Part shown: piece after piece, positions 1-12,295 of the stretch
Layout: each line of letters starts with the position of its first letter
Numbering within the stretch: position 1 is the first letter of the stretch
Origin: Adiantum capillus-veneris
Taxonomy: Eukaryota; Streptophyta; Polypodiopsida; Polypodiales; Pteridaceae
Assembly (NCBI GenBank): GCA_014529385.2
Contig: CM043964.1
Coordinates: 107,471,587-107,535,586, forward strand
Direction of reading: 5' to 3'
DNA: 64,000 nucleotides
Notes under the pieces: model-generated
Told to the model about the DNA's origin: nothing
Databases searched by the model: none
What the model saw: only the letters and a program-made list of their open reading frames with translations
Translations under genes and position numbers: made by a program

Positions 1-261
1 CCCTATACCCATTGCTTCAGTTACCATCGCCAGATGAATGTTATTCCTAAAATGCTCTCTACCCCAAAGTGTCACCCTGGTCACTCGGTTCTGATGTGTC
101 CACCACTTCGTCTGAGTCACAGATGTGCCTAACTGCGGAAATAAAAGTCGTTCGTAGCGGAGGAGTGTGGCTCGCTTAGTAGACTCACTTGACTGCTGAA
201 GATGTGCAATAGATATTGCTAAAACCTGTTCCCCAGTATGAGCCATAACAGAAGAAGACAC
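1..261 (-). CDS. Partial exon-like open frame running off the left edge
   Basis: The minus strand is open for 87 codons from 261 to the window edge, with no stop. It is preceded by an AG acceptor-like site (TTATCAG, 262-268) and the first Met codon is at 246-244. The translation is balanced in composition, with a Trp/Arg-rich stretch (KWWTHQNRVTRVTLWG), and is not low complexity. I do not recognise a family. It could be an internal or terminal exon of a gene extending left of the window. The alternative is a chance open frame, because 87 codons alone is weak evidence. Confidence 0.35.
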   Translation of the reverse strand, partial: MSSSVMAHTGEQVLAISIAHLQQSSESTKRATLLRYERLLFPQLGTSVTQTKWWTHQNRVTRVTLWGREHFRNNIHLAMVTEAMGIG

Positions 262-940
262 CTGATAACAATGTTGGATATTTACTTATAAACTTCGAAT
301 TAGCTACTCTCAACAGTTGCTATACACTTGTTTTAAAAAAAAAAAGAGATGCTCGTCTTATATAGACTGATTGATGATTGAACCCAATGGTTGTGGTTAA
401 AAGCACTATACTTTGTAGGCCTCATCTAGTTTTGCTTCAGCTTCTGTCTCTAAAAACTGTCCTAGTGTACGGAGATTTTACCTTAGACTATGAAGAGATA
501 TGGTGGTACAGAATACTTGCGGTTTGTATCCAACATAGATTGAGGGCACTAGCTTGTATAAAGATCGTATATCGGTTTTTCTGGGCTTACATTCACTTGC
601 TATCTAGTGCCACTGTATTGATTTAATAACTTGTTGTAGTGTGAGTGTGGGACCGCCTGTTAAAAAAAACAATCCTTGTATAAATCTCACCGTATGAGAG
701 CTTTTCAGTATCTGCAGTACCCTATTATGTGTATCACGCTCTGGCGTTCTGCAGTCTGTAAGGTTTTCCCGTGATTGGCTGAGCTGAGACGTTTCGTGAG
801 CTCGCATCTGGCTTCTCCTCAGGCTTCACATTCACAGATCTTATGCTGAGTAAGATCCCGGAGTAAAAGGTCTTGGAAGCCGGCCGTGATAGGGAAGCGT
901 GCAGTATTCGTACCCGTCTGCAGAGTGACAGAAAGCTCGC
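262..940. other. No gene recognised
   Basis: Non-repetitive sequence between the left-edge exon and the putative promoter at 941. Short frames exist on both strands, but none shows a domain or convincing codon bias. Confidence 0.4.
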
Positions 941-1094
941 CTATAAATGATCATCAGGTGAGCACCTATGCTCACTTAGCACTGTGATTTGTGATCTCTG
1001 TTTTACTTGCAATTCTGCGTTGCTGTGTTACTGCATCATGCCGAAAAAAAGTGATAAAGTGATCATGGAGACCTCTGCGTCAAGCTTACAGGTT
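941..1094 (+). promoter_or_regulatory. Possible promoter and first coding exon
   Basis: A TATA-like CTATAAATG lies at about 942-950. About 90 bases downstream an ATG at 1038 starts a short frame, MPKKSDKVIMETSASSLQ, which ends at a splice-donor-like CAG|GTTATA near 1092. The spacing suits a plant RNA polymerase II gene start. No downstream exon could be joined with confidence, so the gene is unidentified and this call is tentative. Confidence 0.22.
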
Positions 1095-1231
1095 ATATTT
1101 CTGTTGATTTTCTAGTTTTTTAAACAAAGAGGAGATAATATGAAATGGATTCTACCTATTTGCGTAACGGGAAGTCATGCTTCAAATTTATGATTGGTAT
1201 ATTTGTGAATGTTGGTAAAATGTAACTGCTC

Positions 1232-1885
1232 TTGGATCTGGTGCTTGAGGAAGTGTTTTGGACTGGGTTCTAGATGAATCTTTGAAATTATGGCAGAGGC
1301 ATTTTTCTACCAGATGATCATGATGCTAAAAGATTCAATAGGGGGCAGTCGAATGGGTTGGAATGTGATAAGGATGTTGATAATATACATATCAGCGAAC
1401 GGTGTTGATTTGAAAGCATTTAAAACAAAAATTTATTTTCTGCTGCCATGGGGTTTTTTTTGCCGGGGGTGTTGCTTACTAAGGAATAAATTGCAGGTTT
1501 TATCTCTGTTTTTAAAAAAAAAAGGGGGGGGTGATATTATTAATCAGATGTTGCCTGTGTACCTGACGGGAATTGTGACCTTAAAAACTATCATTGAAAT
1601 ACCTGCTAACAATGAGAGATTGTGACTATTCTTTTAACTTGACCGGGTGCTAGAGGAAGTGCTCGGACTGGATATTGGATGGAATTTTGAAACTGTGGCT
1701 GGAGTATAGTGTTACCAGATGACTGTGACTTGAGCAGTGTACTGTATGGCATCCTAGTGGGATGTAATGAGATGAAGATATTGATGTTATGCATTAAATG
1801 GGTGTGGATTTGAAGCAATTAAAAAACTTGAAAATGTCTGCTGACATTACTTTGTGCCGAGGTTGTTGCGTACTACTTGTAATCT
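1232..1885. repeat. Old tandem duplication (two diverged copies)
   Basis: The segments around 1232-1500 and 1642-1885 align along their length. Both contain an 'aggaagtg...ggactgg' block, a 'ttgaaa.t.tgg' block, an 'accagatga' block and a pyrimidine-rich tail. In one frame both read DW(V/I)LD..LKLW, but stops interrupt that frame. The copies are diverged and carry several indels. No product is assigned. Confidence 0.5.
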
Positions 1886-2150
1886 GGAAGCTAAAAATGA
1901 AACTTTTTAAAGAATGGTTGTAACTCATTATTTGTATTAAGTGGACTGGCTGAAGATGCCGATTTCTTGAAGAAGGTAAGTATGATTCAGATTACTGCAG
2001 GGTTTTTGAATCAGGCTGATGGTTTTATAGAAATATATATAAAATATGTATAGCTCAAAACTGTGTACAGAGACTGTCAGATTTTTTGATAAAGGTGAAA
2101 AACTTGAGGTTCGGTTTACGATAGGTACATTTACTGACTGTCGACTTACT

Positions 2151-2264
<114 letters not shown>

Positions 2265-2797
2265 GTTCACATTGAGAACTCCGCTCTCTGAAGGCACCAG
2301 ATAGAGGGGGAGAGGGTTCAAGAGAACTCTAGCTATGAACGGCTCAATCAACGGAGATCTTCGGTGCGGATAAGTGTGTGGAAGGGATGGAGCTCGGCAT
2401 GACCGTGGGCATTCATTACGACCACACTTTGCTTAACTAGAAATATAAAATTAGCTTTCATCATCCCATGCTAGCATGAGACATACGTATATTTGGCTAC
2501 ACAAAATTTGTAAAAAAGGTTTGGTGGTTGTGCAATCCTAAAATTCTTTTGTGAAAATTGTAATCTCTTAAGATACATAGATTATTTCTTGCAAATTTCA
2601 CCAACATTTTTATAACCTTGAAAATACATTCTTGTTGTTTTACTCATCATGGTAAAATAAATAGATAAGCTTACATATAAATAGATAAAATAATGCTATG
2701 ATTATTTGTATAATCGGGAATGCTAGTAAAATTACTTGTAATATTGCTATTTTTACTTGATATGTTGTGTCAAATTCTAAGCATAGGGATTCCTCAA

Positions 2798-3645
2798 TTA
2801 TTTATTTTGTTCATCAAGGTGTGTTGCTATCTCCATAACAATCTTGATGGTGGTGCATACTGTAGTCTTCCCACATGTCGCGCCATCAAATTGGGGGTCA
2901 TCAGAGTTTTGGAAGTTAGAGACACAATCCAGTAGATTTTGGTTGCAAGTCACGTTTAAGTAATTGGCTACAATCAAGCATAAACAACAAAAGGTTAGAA
3001 CTATCAAAAGCAACTAAACATCATCAGTCATCATAGTGGATTGATTTAAAGATAAAATTAAGCATTAATGAGTGCGAGTGGTACTTTTTTAAAATGAGAG
3101 GTCTTCAAGGTTGTTTATTTTGTTGAATTTACATATAAGAGTTCACACCAAGAGTCATAATTATGTAACCTTTGTAGAGGGGAGGGTGGTGAGCTTTATT
3201 TCATAATGTTAAAAATGAAAGTGTATATGAGAACATTTTTTATCTGATCTTTTCATTACATATTTCTTTCAATAGTTTTTATGGTCATAATATAAGCCTC
3301 ATGATGCTTTTTTAATCAATAGCAAACCACTTTTTGTTGATATTAAAACCCTATGGAGATGGATGGATAAAACTAGATAATAAAAAATCTTCTTTGTTTT
3401 TTGAGATGAAAATTTGAAGAATCGCCATTTTGTCATCTAGATTTGAAAAACCTTATTATAATGTTTAAAGTATGTAGAACACTAAAACAACCGCAAAATC
3501 AGCAAAGTTACAAACTTACATGGATCATCTCCAATGCATGCATCGTGGGTTTGGCAACAAACATCAAGGTTGTCACAAGGAGTCTCCCCATCACAACCAG
3601 TGTAGCCGATCCCACAGTACTTTCCATATCTCAAGAGAGGTGGAA
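2798..3645 (-). CDS. Secretory phospholipase A2, plant type: last two exons
   Basis: The predicted protein hydrolyses the sn-2 acyl ester of phospholipids, needs Ca2+, and acts in the secretory pathway or apoplast. Exon at 3645-3520 encodes the Ca2+-binding loop YGKYCGIGYTGCDGE and the active-site CCQTHDAC, containing the His-Asp pair typical of sPLA2. It ends at a strong donor (GTAAGTTTG, from 3519). The last exon, 2967-2798, follows the acceptor TTGATTGTAG and ends at TAA. Joining them gives GDDPSNYLNVTC, matching the Asn-Tyr-Leu...Cys order that follows HDAC in plant sPLA2s, with further Cys residues (LLDCV, ATCGKTTVC). The 126-nt and 170-nt exons are phase-compatible (codon T|CC). An acceptor TTGTTTCAG sits before 3645. 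The N-terminal CysXXXCys exon was not found; a candidate first exon lies at 8874-9002. No stops or frameshifts are seen in these exons. Confidence 0.88.
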
Positions 3646-3699
3646 CTGAAACAACATTTTGTGAAAGATTGTTAGACATTCTCAAAAAGATAAGACTAC

Positions 3700-6600
3700 C
3701 TAGTATTTATGCTAGATAATAGTTGTGTGACCATCACTTGTATGGTTAATAGATGACACTCTTATGTCCCTGGATTTTTTTTTTCCTCTAATCCAAGAAT
3801 TTTTTTAAATCTTTTATGTTTTCTTATCTTAGCATTTTTAAGTATTAATTTTAGTGATGCATGATGAATCTAGTCTACACAAAGTTGGCTTATGAGTTGA
3901 CAAAAAATAGAATATTGTTGGTGGTTATGGTATAGGGAAAGGACACTAACCCTTGGAATCATTGCAACCACATGGCGATCGGTAAGGAGCTAAGAGCCAT
4001 AATGGGAGCAATGATTATTGGAGGAAGGACACTAGCAGTCCTTTCTTAGCCGTCAAGTGTCCAAGAAAGAGGGGCAAGCAAGATGAGGTGGTAACATTTT
4101 TGAAATTGGGTTGGAATCTGAATAATGTTGGCTTTGTAAGTGTCATGATTTCATTCGCTACAAGCTCTCATACATGGTTTTTTAATTATGGCAATTGATG
4201 TGTCATTCATCATGTGATGCACAATGGGCATTCCCTGTAGGAATGGATAGCAAATGAACGGCCTAGATGGGCCACACCTTGAACCGAGACCTGATGGAAA
4301 ACCTAACATGCTTAGAACATATATAATTTTGTGCCAATATTCTCAATTTTGTAATGCAAGCCACTTTTCAAACATATTATTGTGTTTTATAGTGCTAGAT
4401 AGTTATTGAAAGTAGTTAAGTGTTACTAGACACTTCTATATCTACTCATCGTGAAACTTTTGTGAATTTTTATTAAAGCTAAATAAATTACTTTAGTAAT
4501 ATGAGCTTAGAGATAGTGGAAGCTATTATGAGCTATGGATTCCACCACATTAAAAAGATTTCAAGCGTCTAAATTATGCTAAAAACTTTTTAGTATCTAT
4601 CTTATAAACAATTTAGATAAGCTTAGAACTCATGGTATGCTTTATGTTTCTACATGTAAAGTCTACTACTTTAGGGTTATTCTCATTCTTTTAAGGGTTA
4701 GAGCCTGTTTAAAACACAAATTCTTGCTTAAATGCAAAACTTAGTACATGCAAATTTAATGACAAATTTAGCACTTTAATCATGCTTTCTTGGCATATCA
4801 TATATTGTTTCATATTGAACCCATCGACATCACAACATGATTCTTTCATGCTTTTTATGGTCCTAAAATGTTATATTGTCGTCAATACGGTATGCATATT
4901 GTTCATTGGCGAATAAAAAAATTAGGCTAATTTCAAGAGGAGAGCATATTTTCTCTTTGAATATATGCATTTGATCAATGAGGACCGTGCAAAAAATAGT
5001 GATAGAATCAAGATTTTGTGATGACCTTTTTAATGTTGGCTTTTGAGGACAAATTTATATGAAATCGATTTTTTTTTTTTGGCTTAGTGTCACCCTTCTT
5101 TTACTTTGCTACTATCCATGACAATTTAAGGGGGTAAAATATAGAATTATACCCACCTAGTGCTACTCTTGTGGATGTTTGGTGAGGCAATTTAGCAATT
5201 CATATCCAAGAGCTCTATCGCTTTAGTACTTTTGACTCTCAAAATTTGAGTCATAAAGAAGGTTGGGTTTCATGGTAAAAAAATTTTGGATTGCTCCCAA
5301 TGAACACATATGGTTAGGATGAAACAATGCAAGAGTGTTGCTTCATAAATTTTAGAAATTTTTCATGAAACATTTATGATTATACGAAAATTATGAGATC
5401 ATCGCGTAGTCTTTTAAAAACGTTGAAAAAATACCATTTATATCGACTCAAGTAGCGTGCTTATTATGATGAAAAGATGTGAAAGCCTCAAACACAGTAA
5501 ATCCTCTCACATAATAAAAATTACAACATAGAAGTTATACATATATGAAGTTGAAAAATCTTCCTACTAGCTCCTACTTAAAAAAATCAAATTCTCATAA
5601 GATTCCCCTCCCACACCATTATGTACCCCCTAACCTACACAATGCTCCCCCGCCTTCCTTCTACGCTCTCCTCCTAATCTCCACCCTGTCGGCCCTCTCC
5701 ATCTTCTCCCTGTGCATCTCCTACACTATGGCTATGGAGCATTCACAGATCGAAAGAGATCAGAGAGAGCCTCCACTTCCTACGTGGTTCACTGCCTACG
5801 TGAGAACTGACATGCCTTCACCTTAATTGCCTACGATTATGGGTGTTAATGGTGCACCTCGTGCGCGCATGCGCGCGCACGCACGCACGCACGCACGCGC
5901 ACACACACACTCACTCACTCACTCACTCACTCACTCACTCCAGCTCAAAGCACCATCGCCCTTCTCCTCCACTCTCTTAAGCGGAGGCACCTCGCAACAT
6001 TTCTGTTGCATAGATGTGCTCACATTGAAGTCACTTATAAAAAATTAAAAGAAGAGCACATTGGAGTCACTTATGAAAAAATTACAAGAACTTGATGGTA
6101 GCTAAGAATGAAGAGACCAAGAAGTTATGTCTCCTTCTCAAAGACCTTTCTAGAGTCTAAACTAAACTCATGCTCAAACCAACGAGTGAAAATGCTATCG
6201 AGAGGAAAGTTGAGCAAGTACATCTAGCGGCAACTATCTCTTTTTCAACAGTTCCCCACCACCTCCTGCTGGGCATGAATGCTTCTTGTAGCAAAAATTG
6301 CTTTGTCGATTACATGATAAATAGGTCAAGATGTTAAAATTTTTATCCAATTGGTGAAACAAATTTCTCTTGAATGCCCCATAATCTTTATGTCGAAAAG
6401 GTCTTGGACAAATCTTATTTTTACCAACAAAAGTGCTTACTTGAGAAATCATGTTAATTAATATGGGAATACCTATCAGTGTAAGTTGATAACTCCTTCA
6501 AGGTCAAGGATCAAGGGACACTAGATCCTGACCCTCCATCTACTGGATGTAACTGGCCGTAATACTAGGAGCAAGCCGTTAGATTTCTGACAACTCAGCA

Positions 6601-7250
6601 CACATCAAGATAAAGGTCACTTCTCCAACCCAACACTGCCACATCAGGAGATGTCTGAAATTTTTGCTTCTTAAACACTGATGGAATTTATGATGGGCTC
6701 TTGTGCGCTATCAAGCCCGTCAAAATTTCACTGTTGATCCTCCTTCCTCTGACCCATGAAGGTCGGAAATAGTCGCTTGGTGACCATTCTTATAATCAGT
6801 GCTCTCGACCTCCGCCGGTCACCTTGATTATGGGGAATGGTCACTAAGAGACCATTCCTTACCCCATAGATATTGCAAGTCATGGCCATTCGATCACCAA
6901 GATTATTTATTGACCAAAATGGGTAAAAGGAGTATCTGATAGGTGTATCAAGCATAAGGTCCTCCATATATACAAAAGGCAATGAATTAAGCAAGCAAAA
7001 GAAATTTTGGTCTAGTATCAAACAATAGATGTTTGATATCATAAGATAAAGTCAGGCTAAATTAGAGGAAGTTCACAAAATTTAACAAAAGATAGGGAGA
7101 AAACGAAAGAAAGGGATTTACACTTCAATGTGGGGCCTTCTAAAAGAGGAAGCTTACAAATCAAGATCTACATCACTTCATTTCTAGTTCTCCTTCATGA
7201 GTTTTTGATTTATACTCAAACATTGGGTTTAGGAGCTTTGCTAAACAACC
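3700..7250. other. Long AT-rich stretch, no gene recognised (possible PLA2 intron)
   Basis: AT-rich sequence with only short frames. It includes a (GCAC)n/(TCAC)n simple repeat at about 5872-5940. If the signal-peptide exon at 9.0 kb belongs to the PLA2 gene, this is intron 1. Confidence 0.4.
5872..5940. repeat. Simple repeat (CGCA)n(CACT)n
   Basis: Alternating purine-pyrimidine CGCA units change into CACA and then TCAC units. Predicted frames across it are low-complexity artefacts. Confidence 0.9.
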
Positions 7251-7253
7251 TTG

Positions 7254-7265
7254 GCTCTGAAACCA
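7254..7265 (-). other. Degenerate initiator-Met tRNA primer-binding site
   Basis: The minus strand reads TGGTTTCAGAGC, one base from the canonical TGGTATCAGAGC. Just above it, 7268 onward reads TGATATGG, so on the minus strand a putative LTR would end in CCATATCA two bases before the site. This suggests the remnant of a minus-strand LTR element, but no second LTR or gag-pol was seen nearby. Confidence 0.35.
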
Positions 7266-8009
7266 ATTGATATGGAGAGGGGAGCAACCTCGATCTCAAA
7301 AAAAAAAATCCATGTATACATGCTTAATTGTGACATTCCACAAGCTCATCATCTACTCGTGTAGACCGCACAACTTTATGATATTAGCAATCTCTGGTCT
7401 AGCAAACGTGTACAAGCCTCATAATTAGGCACCACTCATAGGTCACAAGTTAGACTTACCTCAATAAGATGAAGTTAATTATTTGAAATGTTTGTCAATT
7501 TTTTAAAAATGTTTGTACTTCTAAAATTATGATGAGAAATGCTTCAAAAACATATAAGTAGGTATTTTTCCACACAATAGCTTTAAAATGATACTATTCC
7601 CATAGAATTGGAGAATTTCAAGGCCTCCACGATCCATATTGAAATGATATTTTGCAATGATACGATGACCGTCAAGCAATTACTATGCTATCACAGAGCT
7701 CCAGAGATTGTGACGTAACTTGCTTGAACAAGTACAATAAGCATTAGCACATAGAGCCAACATGTGGCCACTTATTTATGAGCATGACAATGGACAAAAT
7801 TGATGTGGATTAAAGGTTCCACTTCACACTGGACAATGCTCATAATGGCTTGTCCTAATAATTGGACTATGTGCATACGTGGCGCGTGGCGTAACCAATG
7901 ATCGAGAGCATGCGTACAATTAAAGAACACCGCCCCCCCAACCCCCCCCCCCTCTTTCCATGTGGGGGCATAGCCTGTTCTTTAGTTAAAATATAGTCGT
8001 TTGCAAGCG

Positions 8010-8160
8010 AGGATTGAGCTTCCAATGTTGTTAGTGTAGTGGTTGAAAACTTGAGTTTAATCACACACGCGTGCGTTCAAACCCTCGCCTACTCAATGAC
8101 CTTTTGGTTCAAGCATCGCCCCCTCGCCTATTGCCTTGAAAAAATTCTAAGGCACGAAAA
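8010..8160 (+). repeat. tRNA-derived SINE or tRNA-like element
   Basis: It carries an RNA polymerase III A box matching TRGYNNARNNG (TAGTGTAGTGG, 8032-8042) and a B box matching GWTCRANNC (GTTCAAACC, 8075-8083). Their starts are 43 bases apart, close to tRNA spacing. A 3' body with short A-rich ends follows. The flanks do not form a clean acceptor stem, which argues for a SINE rather than a functional tRNA. Exact ends are not defined. Confidence 0.45.
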
Positions 8161-8438
8161 ATGACCGACAACCGGCTTGATTGGTTGCTAAGCGTGACAT
8201 GTGACAGGCTCTAACATGTGCCACGTCCTTAATTAGAGTCCAATATTTAGACAAAGCCCCTCATAATTAAGGGTAGCAATGTAATCACCATTCTAAAATA
8301 CAATTATTGGGATTGTATAAAACAAGAAAATGAATTTAAGTAAAAAGGCGAGAGAGGGAACTTACAAATGCAATCGCTTGACTCGCATGTATTGCCGCAT
8401 GGCAACTACAAAACAAATGGTGGCAATAGTTCTGATCT

Positions 8439-8458
8439 CCCCCCCCCCCCCCCCCCCC

Positions 8459-8493
<35 letters not shown>
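8439..8493. repeat. Poly-C followed by (TC)n microsatellite
   Basis: A run of about 22 C residues leads into about 32 bases of TC repeat. Confidence 0.95.
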
Positions 8494-8496
<3 letters not shown>

Positions 8497-8645
8497 ATAC
8501 AATGAGTTTTTTCTTTAAAATTCATGACCTTTAGAAGGGAGCAAAGTAGTGCATGACTCTACAAAAGCATGGACAAAGAGTGAGACATGTAGGAGTGATT
8601 ACAAGGATGCATCATTCCACCTTGCACAAAGCAAAGAACATTGCA

Positions 8646-8647
<2 letters not shown>

Positions 8648-8685
<38 letters not shown>

Positions 8686-8728
8686 CACTGTATAATGTTC
8701 ACACACATACACACGCGTGAAAAATTAT

Positions 8729-8781
<53 letters not shown>
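8648..8781. repeat. Cluster of (CT)n and (CA)n microsatellites
   Basis: (CT)n at 8648-8683, then a short unique spacer, then (CT)n(CA)n at 8729-8781. They lie just downstream of the signal-peptide exon on the minus strand. Confidence 0.93.
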
Positions 8782-8784
<3 letters not shown>

Positions 8785-8836
8785 GCACGCCGCGTGCGTG
8801 CCAGGTATCCATGAAATGGGAGAAATATGAGTGCGC

Positions 8837-8839
<3 letters not shown>

Positions 8840-8870
<31 letters not shown>
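8840..8870. repeat. (GA)n microsatellite abutting a splice donor
   Basis: A GA repeat of about 30 bases lies immediately inside the putative intron of the signal-peptide exon. The donor GT is at 8873-8872. Confidence 0.9.
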
Positions 8871-8872
<2 letters not shown>

Positions 8873-8873
8873 C

Positions 8874-9002
8874 CAGATCGGAGGTATTGACAATAAGAGC
8901 GCAGGAAGGCTGAGTGTTGTAGGCGAGGAAGATGACGATGAAGGCCAGGCAGAGGCCCGCATGGCTTGCGAGCGAAAGAGTCCGAGAGAGCTGAGCTGCC
9001 AT
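8874..9002 (-). CDS. Signal-peptide first exon, candidate exon 1 of the PLA2 gene
   Basis: The ATG at 9002-9000 has good plant context (TCATGGC). It opens 43 codons with a polar start, a hydrophobic core (LCLAFIVIFLAY, about residues 17-28) and a likely signal-peptidase site after PSCA (residue 35). The frame reaches a donor-like CTG|GTGACT at 8874/8873 and then degenerates into GA repeat. A TATA box lies 50 bases upstream. The strand is the same as the PLA2 exons at 2.8-3.6 kb, and plant sPLA2s begin with such a signal peptide, so it may be their exon 1 across a roughly 5.2 kb intron. The phase is 0 whereas the 3645 exon needs phase 1, so an intermediate exon would be required. It could instead be an unrelated secreted protein. 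Confidence 0.45.
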
Positions 9003-9051
9003 GACAGCTGCTGATGATGTAGGCTACTACTTGTACGTAGTGGCGCTTTTG

Positions 9052-9059
9052 TATTTATA
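9052..9059 (-). promoter_or_regulatory. TATA box upstream of the signal-peptide exon
   Basis: TATAAATA on the minus strand, 50 bases upstream of the ATG at 9002. This predicts transcription starting near 9025 and a short 5' leader. Confidence 0.45.
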
Positions 9060-9118
9060 TCGACGATGGTGCCCAACGATGAAAAGGAGATCGGTTTCCA
9101 CGCCTTCAAGATCAAGGC

Positions 9119-9119
9119 G

Positions 9120-9156
<37 letters not shown>
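9119..9156. repeat. (CT)n(CA)n microsatellite
   Basis: A short compound dinucleotide repeat upstream of the TATA box of the minus-strand gene. Confidence 0.93.
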
Positions 9157-9158
<2 letters not shown>

Positions 9159-9504
9159 AAACGTTATCACCATTTATTAAACTTTATGTGAGTGTTCGGG
9201 AAAAGTGTGCCTCAGCTTAGCCTAGCCTTGCGCCGGTTGAAAAATCAAAACAGTAGGTTGAAAGGGAGAGGGAGAAGGAGATAATTTACTAAGAGAATTT
9301 TAAAAAATAGAGTTAAATTGCAGAAAGCATCGATCATTTTGGAAAATTTCCTTTTTGAATCTATCTTAAAGGACATTTTATATGTTTGTGAGATTGATTT
9401 TTCTCGAACATTGGAGCCTCAAAGCCTCAGCTTCAGCCTAGATGAGTTTGGGGTCGGTTGCACAAAGGTTTATCTAGCATGATTCTTTATTTTTATTTTT
9501 ATTT

Positions 9505-9527
9505 GGGGGGGGGGGGGGGGGGGGGGG
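9505..9527. repeat. Poly-G tract
   Basis: Twenty-three consecutive G residues. The tract could form a quadruplex and its length is prone to sequencing error. Confidence 0.95.
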
Positions 9528-10470
9528 AATGACATGGGACAGCCATCAAGGATCACCGCACAAGGGGGGCTTGAATTATTACCTTCTCCTTTTGCAATAC
9601 TTTCAACAAGGCATGTTAGGGGATATAGATAGATGGTTGGCTTAGGAGGGGAGGTTGGGGGGTCGAAACTGCCAACAAGCAGCAAGGGAGTTAATCTTTT
9701 TGGACGCCAATCCAGCTAACACGTTGTCAAAAATTTTGTGGTGCAGCTAGGAAGGCATCGAACCTCTGATTGTGAGAGTTCACGGCTTAATCGTTGACAA
9801 AAATCACTTATTCAAAACAGAAAATAAAAAACTTCATCTTAGCCATGGAAACTCCACTCATTCACAAGGCCAATAATAACTCAAAACTCTTGTTTGTGAT
9901 GATTTCAGCTGGCCTCGACCCCAATTAGACAAATACAGTGCATGTTTTCCATGTACAAAACCCTAACTTCCTCCTTCAATTCTTTGTCAATGCAATTTCA
10001 TGGAAGCTTGGGCACTTTCATGCACAAGCCCACACACCTTTTAGAAGCGAGAAACCCTTACAAGAACCTTCACATACTTGAATACAAGGTAGGAGCAATG
10101 AGGGACTGCACTACCACACCATAGGAAAAGCTTGTGTATCCCTTCTCAAAGAGGCTTCATTTGTTCATATTCTTCTTTAAACAAGCTAGCCCCTTGCTTA
10201 GAGTCTTAGAACCCTGAGTGATGTAGCATTTTGAGCCACATTTTGCCCAAAATGGTATTTTTTAATCCTTATTTGGCTATTTTTTAGCACAAATATGACC
10301 CATATTGGTCGTAAAAATCCCCAACAAGCTGAGAAAACTCCCTTAAATTTTGGAAATTTCTCCTTGAGCTCAATTTACAAGTTGAAGCCCATTTTTTCAC
10401 TTGTCTTGACGTCTAATCACATAATTGATGGCTATGTATGCCACTTGCTATTTTTGGATAGTGTTCGTCC
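9528..10470. other. No gene recognised
   Basis: Short frames only. On the minus strand near 9740-9790 there is a B-box-like GGTTCGATGCC preceded by a weak A-box-like region, possibly another degenerate tRNA-derived element. Confidence 0.35.
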
Positions 10471-10477
10471 GCATTGG

Positions 10478-10655
10478 ACTTTCTAGGTGACACGAATGTG
10501 CCACCGCAATGCACTTGAAATACGTACATTTCTTAATCAAAGTAAGCAAGTTTTATTGTGAGAGCATTGAACTTTCTAGGTGAAATAAATGTGCCCCCAC
10601 AATGCCCCTGAAAATATGTACATTTCTAAACCAAATTAAGCATGTTTTATTGTGA
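10478..10655. repeat. Imperfect tandem repeat, unit about 90 bp
   Basis: Two consecutive copies begin with 'actttctaggtga' and end with 'gttttattgtgaga'. They differ by scattered substitutions. Confidence 0.8.
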
Positions 10656-10739
10656 GAAAACACGCATTAGTGCCACATCCACAGTCTCAACAATACTCTA
10701 AACCTACACATCCTCCGGTATGTGCTACAATAGTTTTTG

Positions 10740-11111
10740 TTAAGCATTAAAACTTATTGCTAGATACCATATCCTCCCTTTCATCCTCACATAAGGACCA
10801 AACCATCCCTTTGCCAGCTTCTTTGTTGTAGAGTGTTGGTTATCAAAACTATTGTCATACACCAACGCCTAATCACCGTCCTCGATGTCTTTTGGCATGA
10901 CCCTATGTGTCTTATCAAACTTGCCTTTATTCTTCAAACTTGCTTCTTTCGATTGTGATAATGCGAGCTCAATATATTCAAACTTTCTCTCTAACTGGTG
11001 TTTTTGCAAAGCAAGAAAGCCTTCCCTACTCATTCCATCCTCCCAGGGAAATACATTCCATGTAGGACTCACATTCTCAATTGGCATCACGCATTTCTGA
11101 CCATACATCAA
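10740..11111 (-). pseudogene. Ty3/gypsy integrase C-terminal fragment
   Basis: The minus-strand frame 11111-10869 reads MMYGQKCVMPIE, then FPWEDGMSREGFLALQKHQ and KGKFDKTHRVMPKDIEDGD. This is the post-catalytic part of a Ty3/gypsy integrase. After one in-frame TAG the same frame continues ALVYDNSFDNQHSTTKKLA and GWFGPYV, the GPY/F module that contacts DNA, and ends at 10740. The catalytic core and the remaining polyprotein are absent. It is an isolated scrap, unrelated in sequence to the two larger gypsy elements here. Confidence 0.75.
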
Positions 11112-11281
11112 CTCAACATCCTAACAATATCTAATGTGCGCTGCAAAGGGGGCTGCCACATGGCAATAGCTAAGCCCCTTTGCATTGCACCTAGCATCCT
11201 TTGCTTGGCCACACTGGGACCTAGATTGAAAGACCATGGGGACCGAGGTGCATTGATGGGCAAGCTCATTATAGCAAAAAG

Positions 11282-11316
<35 letters not shown>

Positions 11317-11480
11317 AACCTCTCCAGGTGCATTGGGAGATCCTGTTGCACCCATCATCCTATGCACCTATCATCCGAGGCTCTGCCCATTGCACAAACT
11401 ATTGCATTTCCCTCCAGTGTTTGATTGTGGTACCTGCAGAAAGGAGTGCTTGATTGAAAGAACGAGTCAAGGTGAGCATG

Positions 11481-12295
<815 letters not shown>

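Noticed and set aside
8600-8660. Possible missing PLA2 exon (minus-strand frame reading MQCSLLCARW)
   Set aside because: The CSxxC pattern is suggestive, but the acceptor side is a purine-rich GA repeat and neither nearby donor gives the phase needed to join the exon at 3645.
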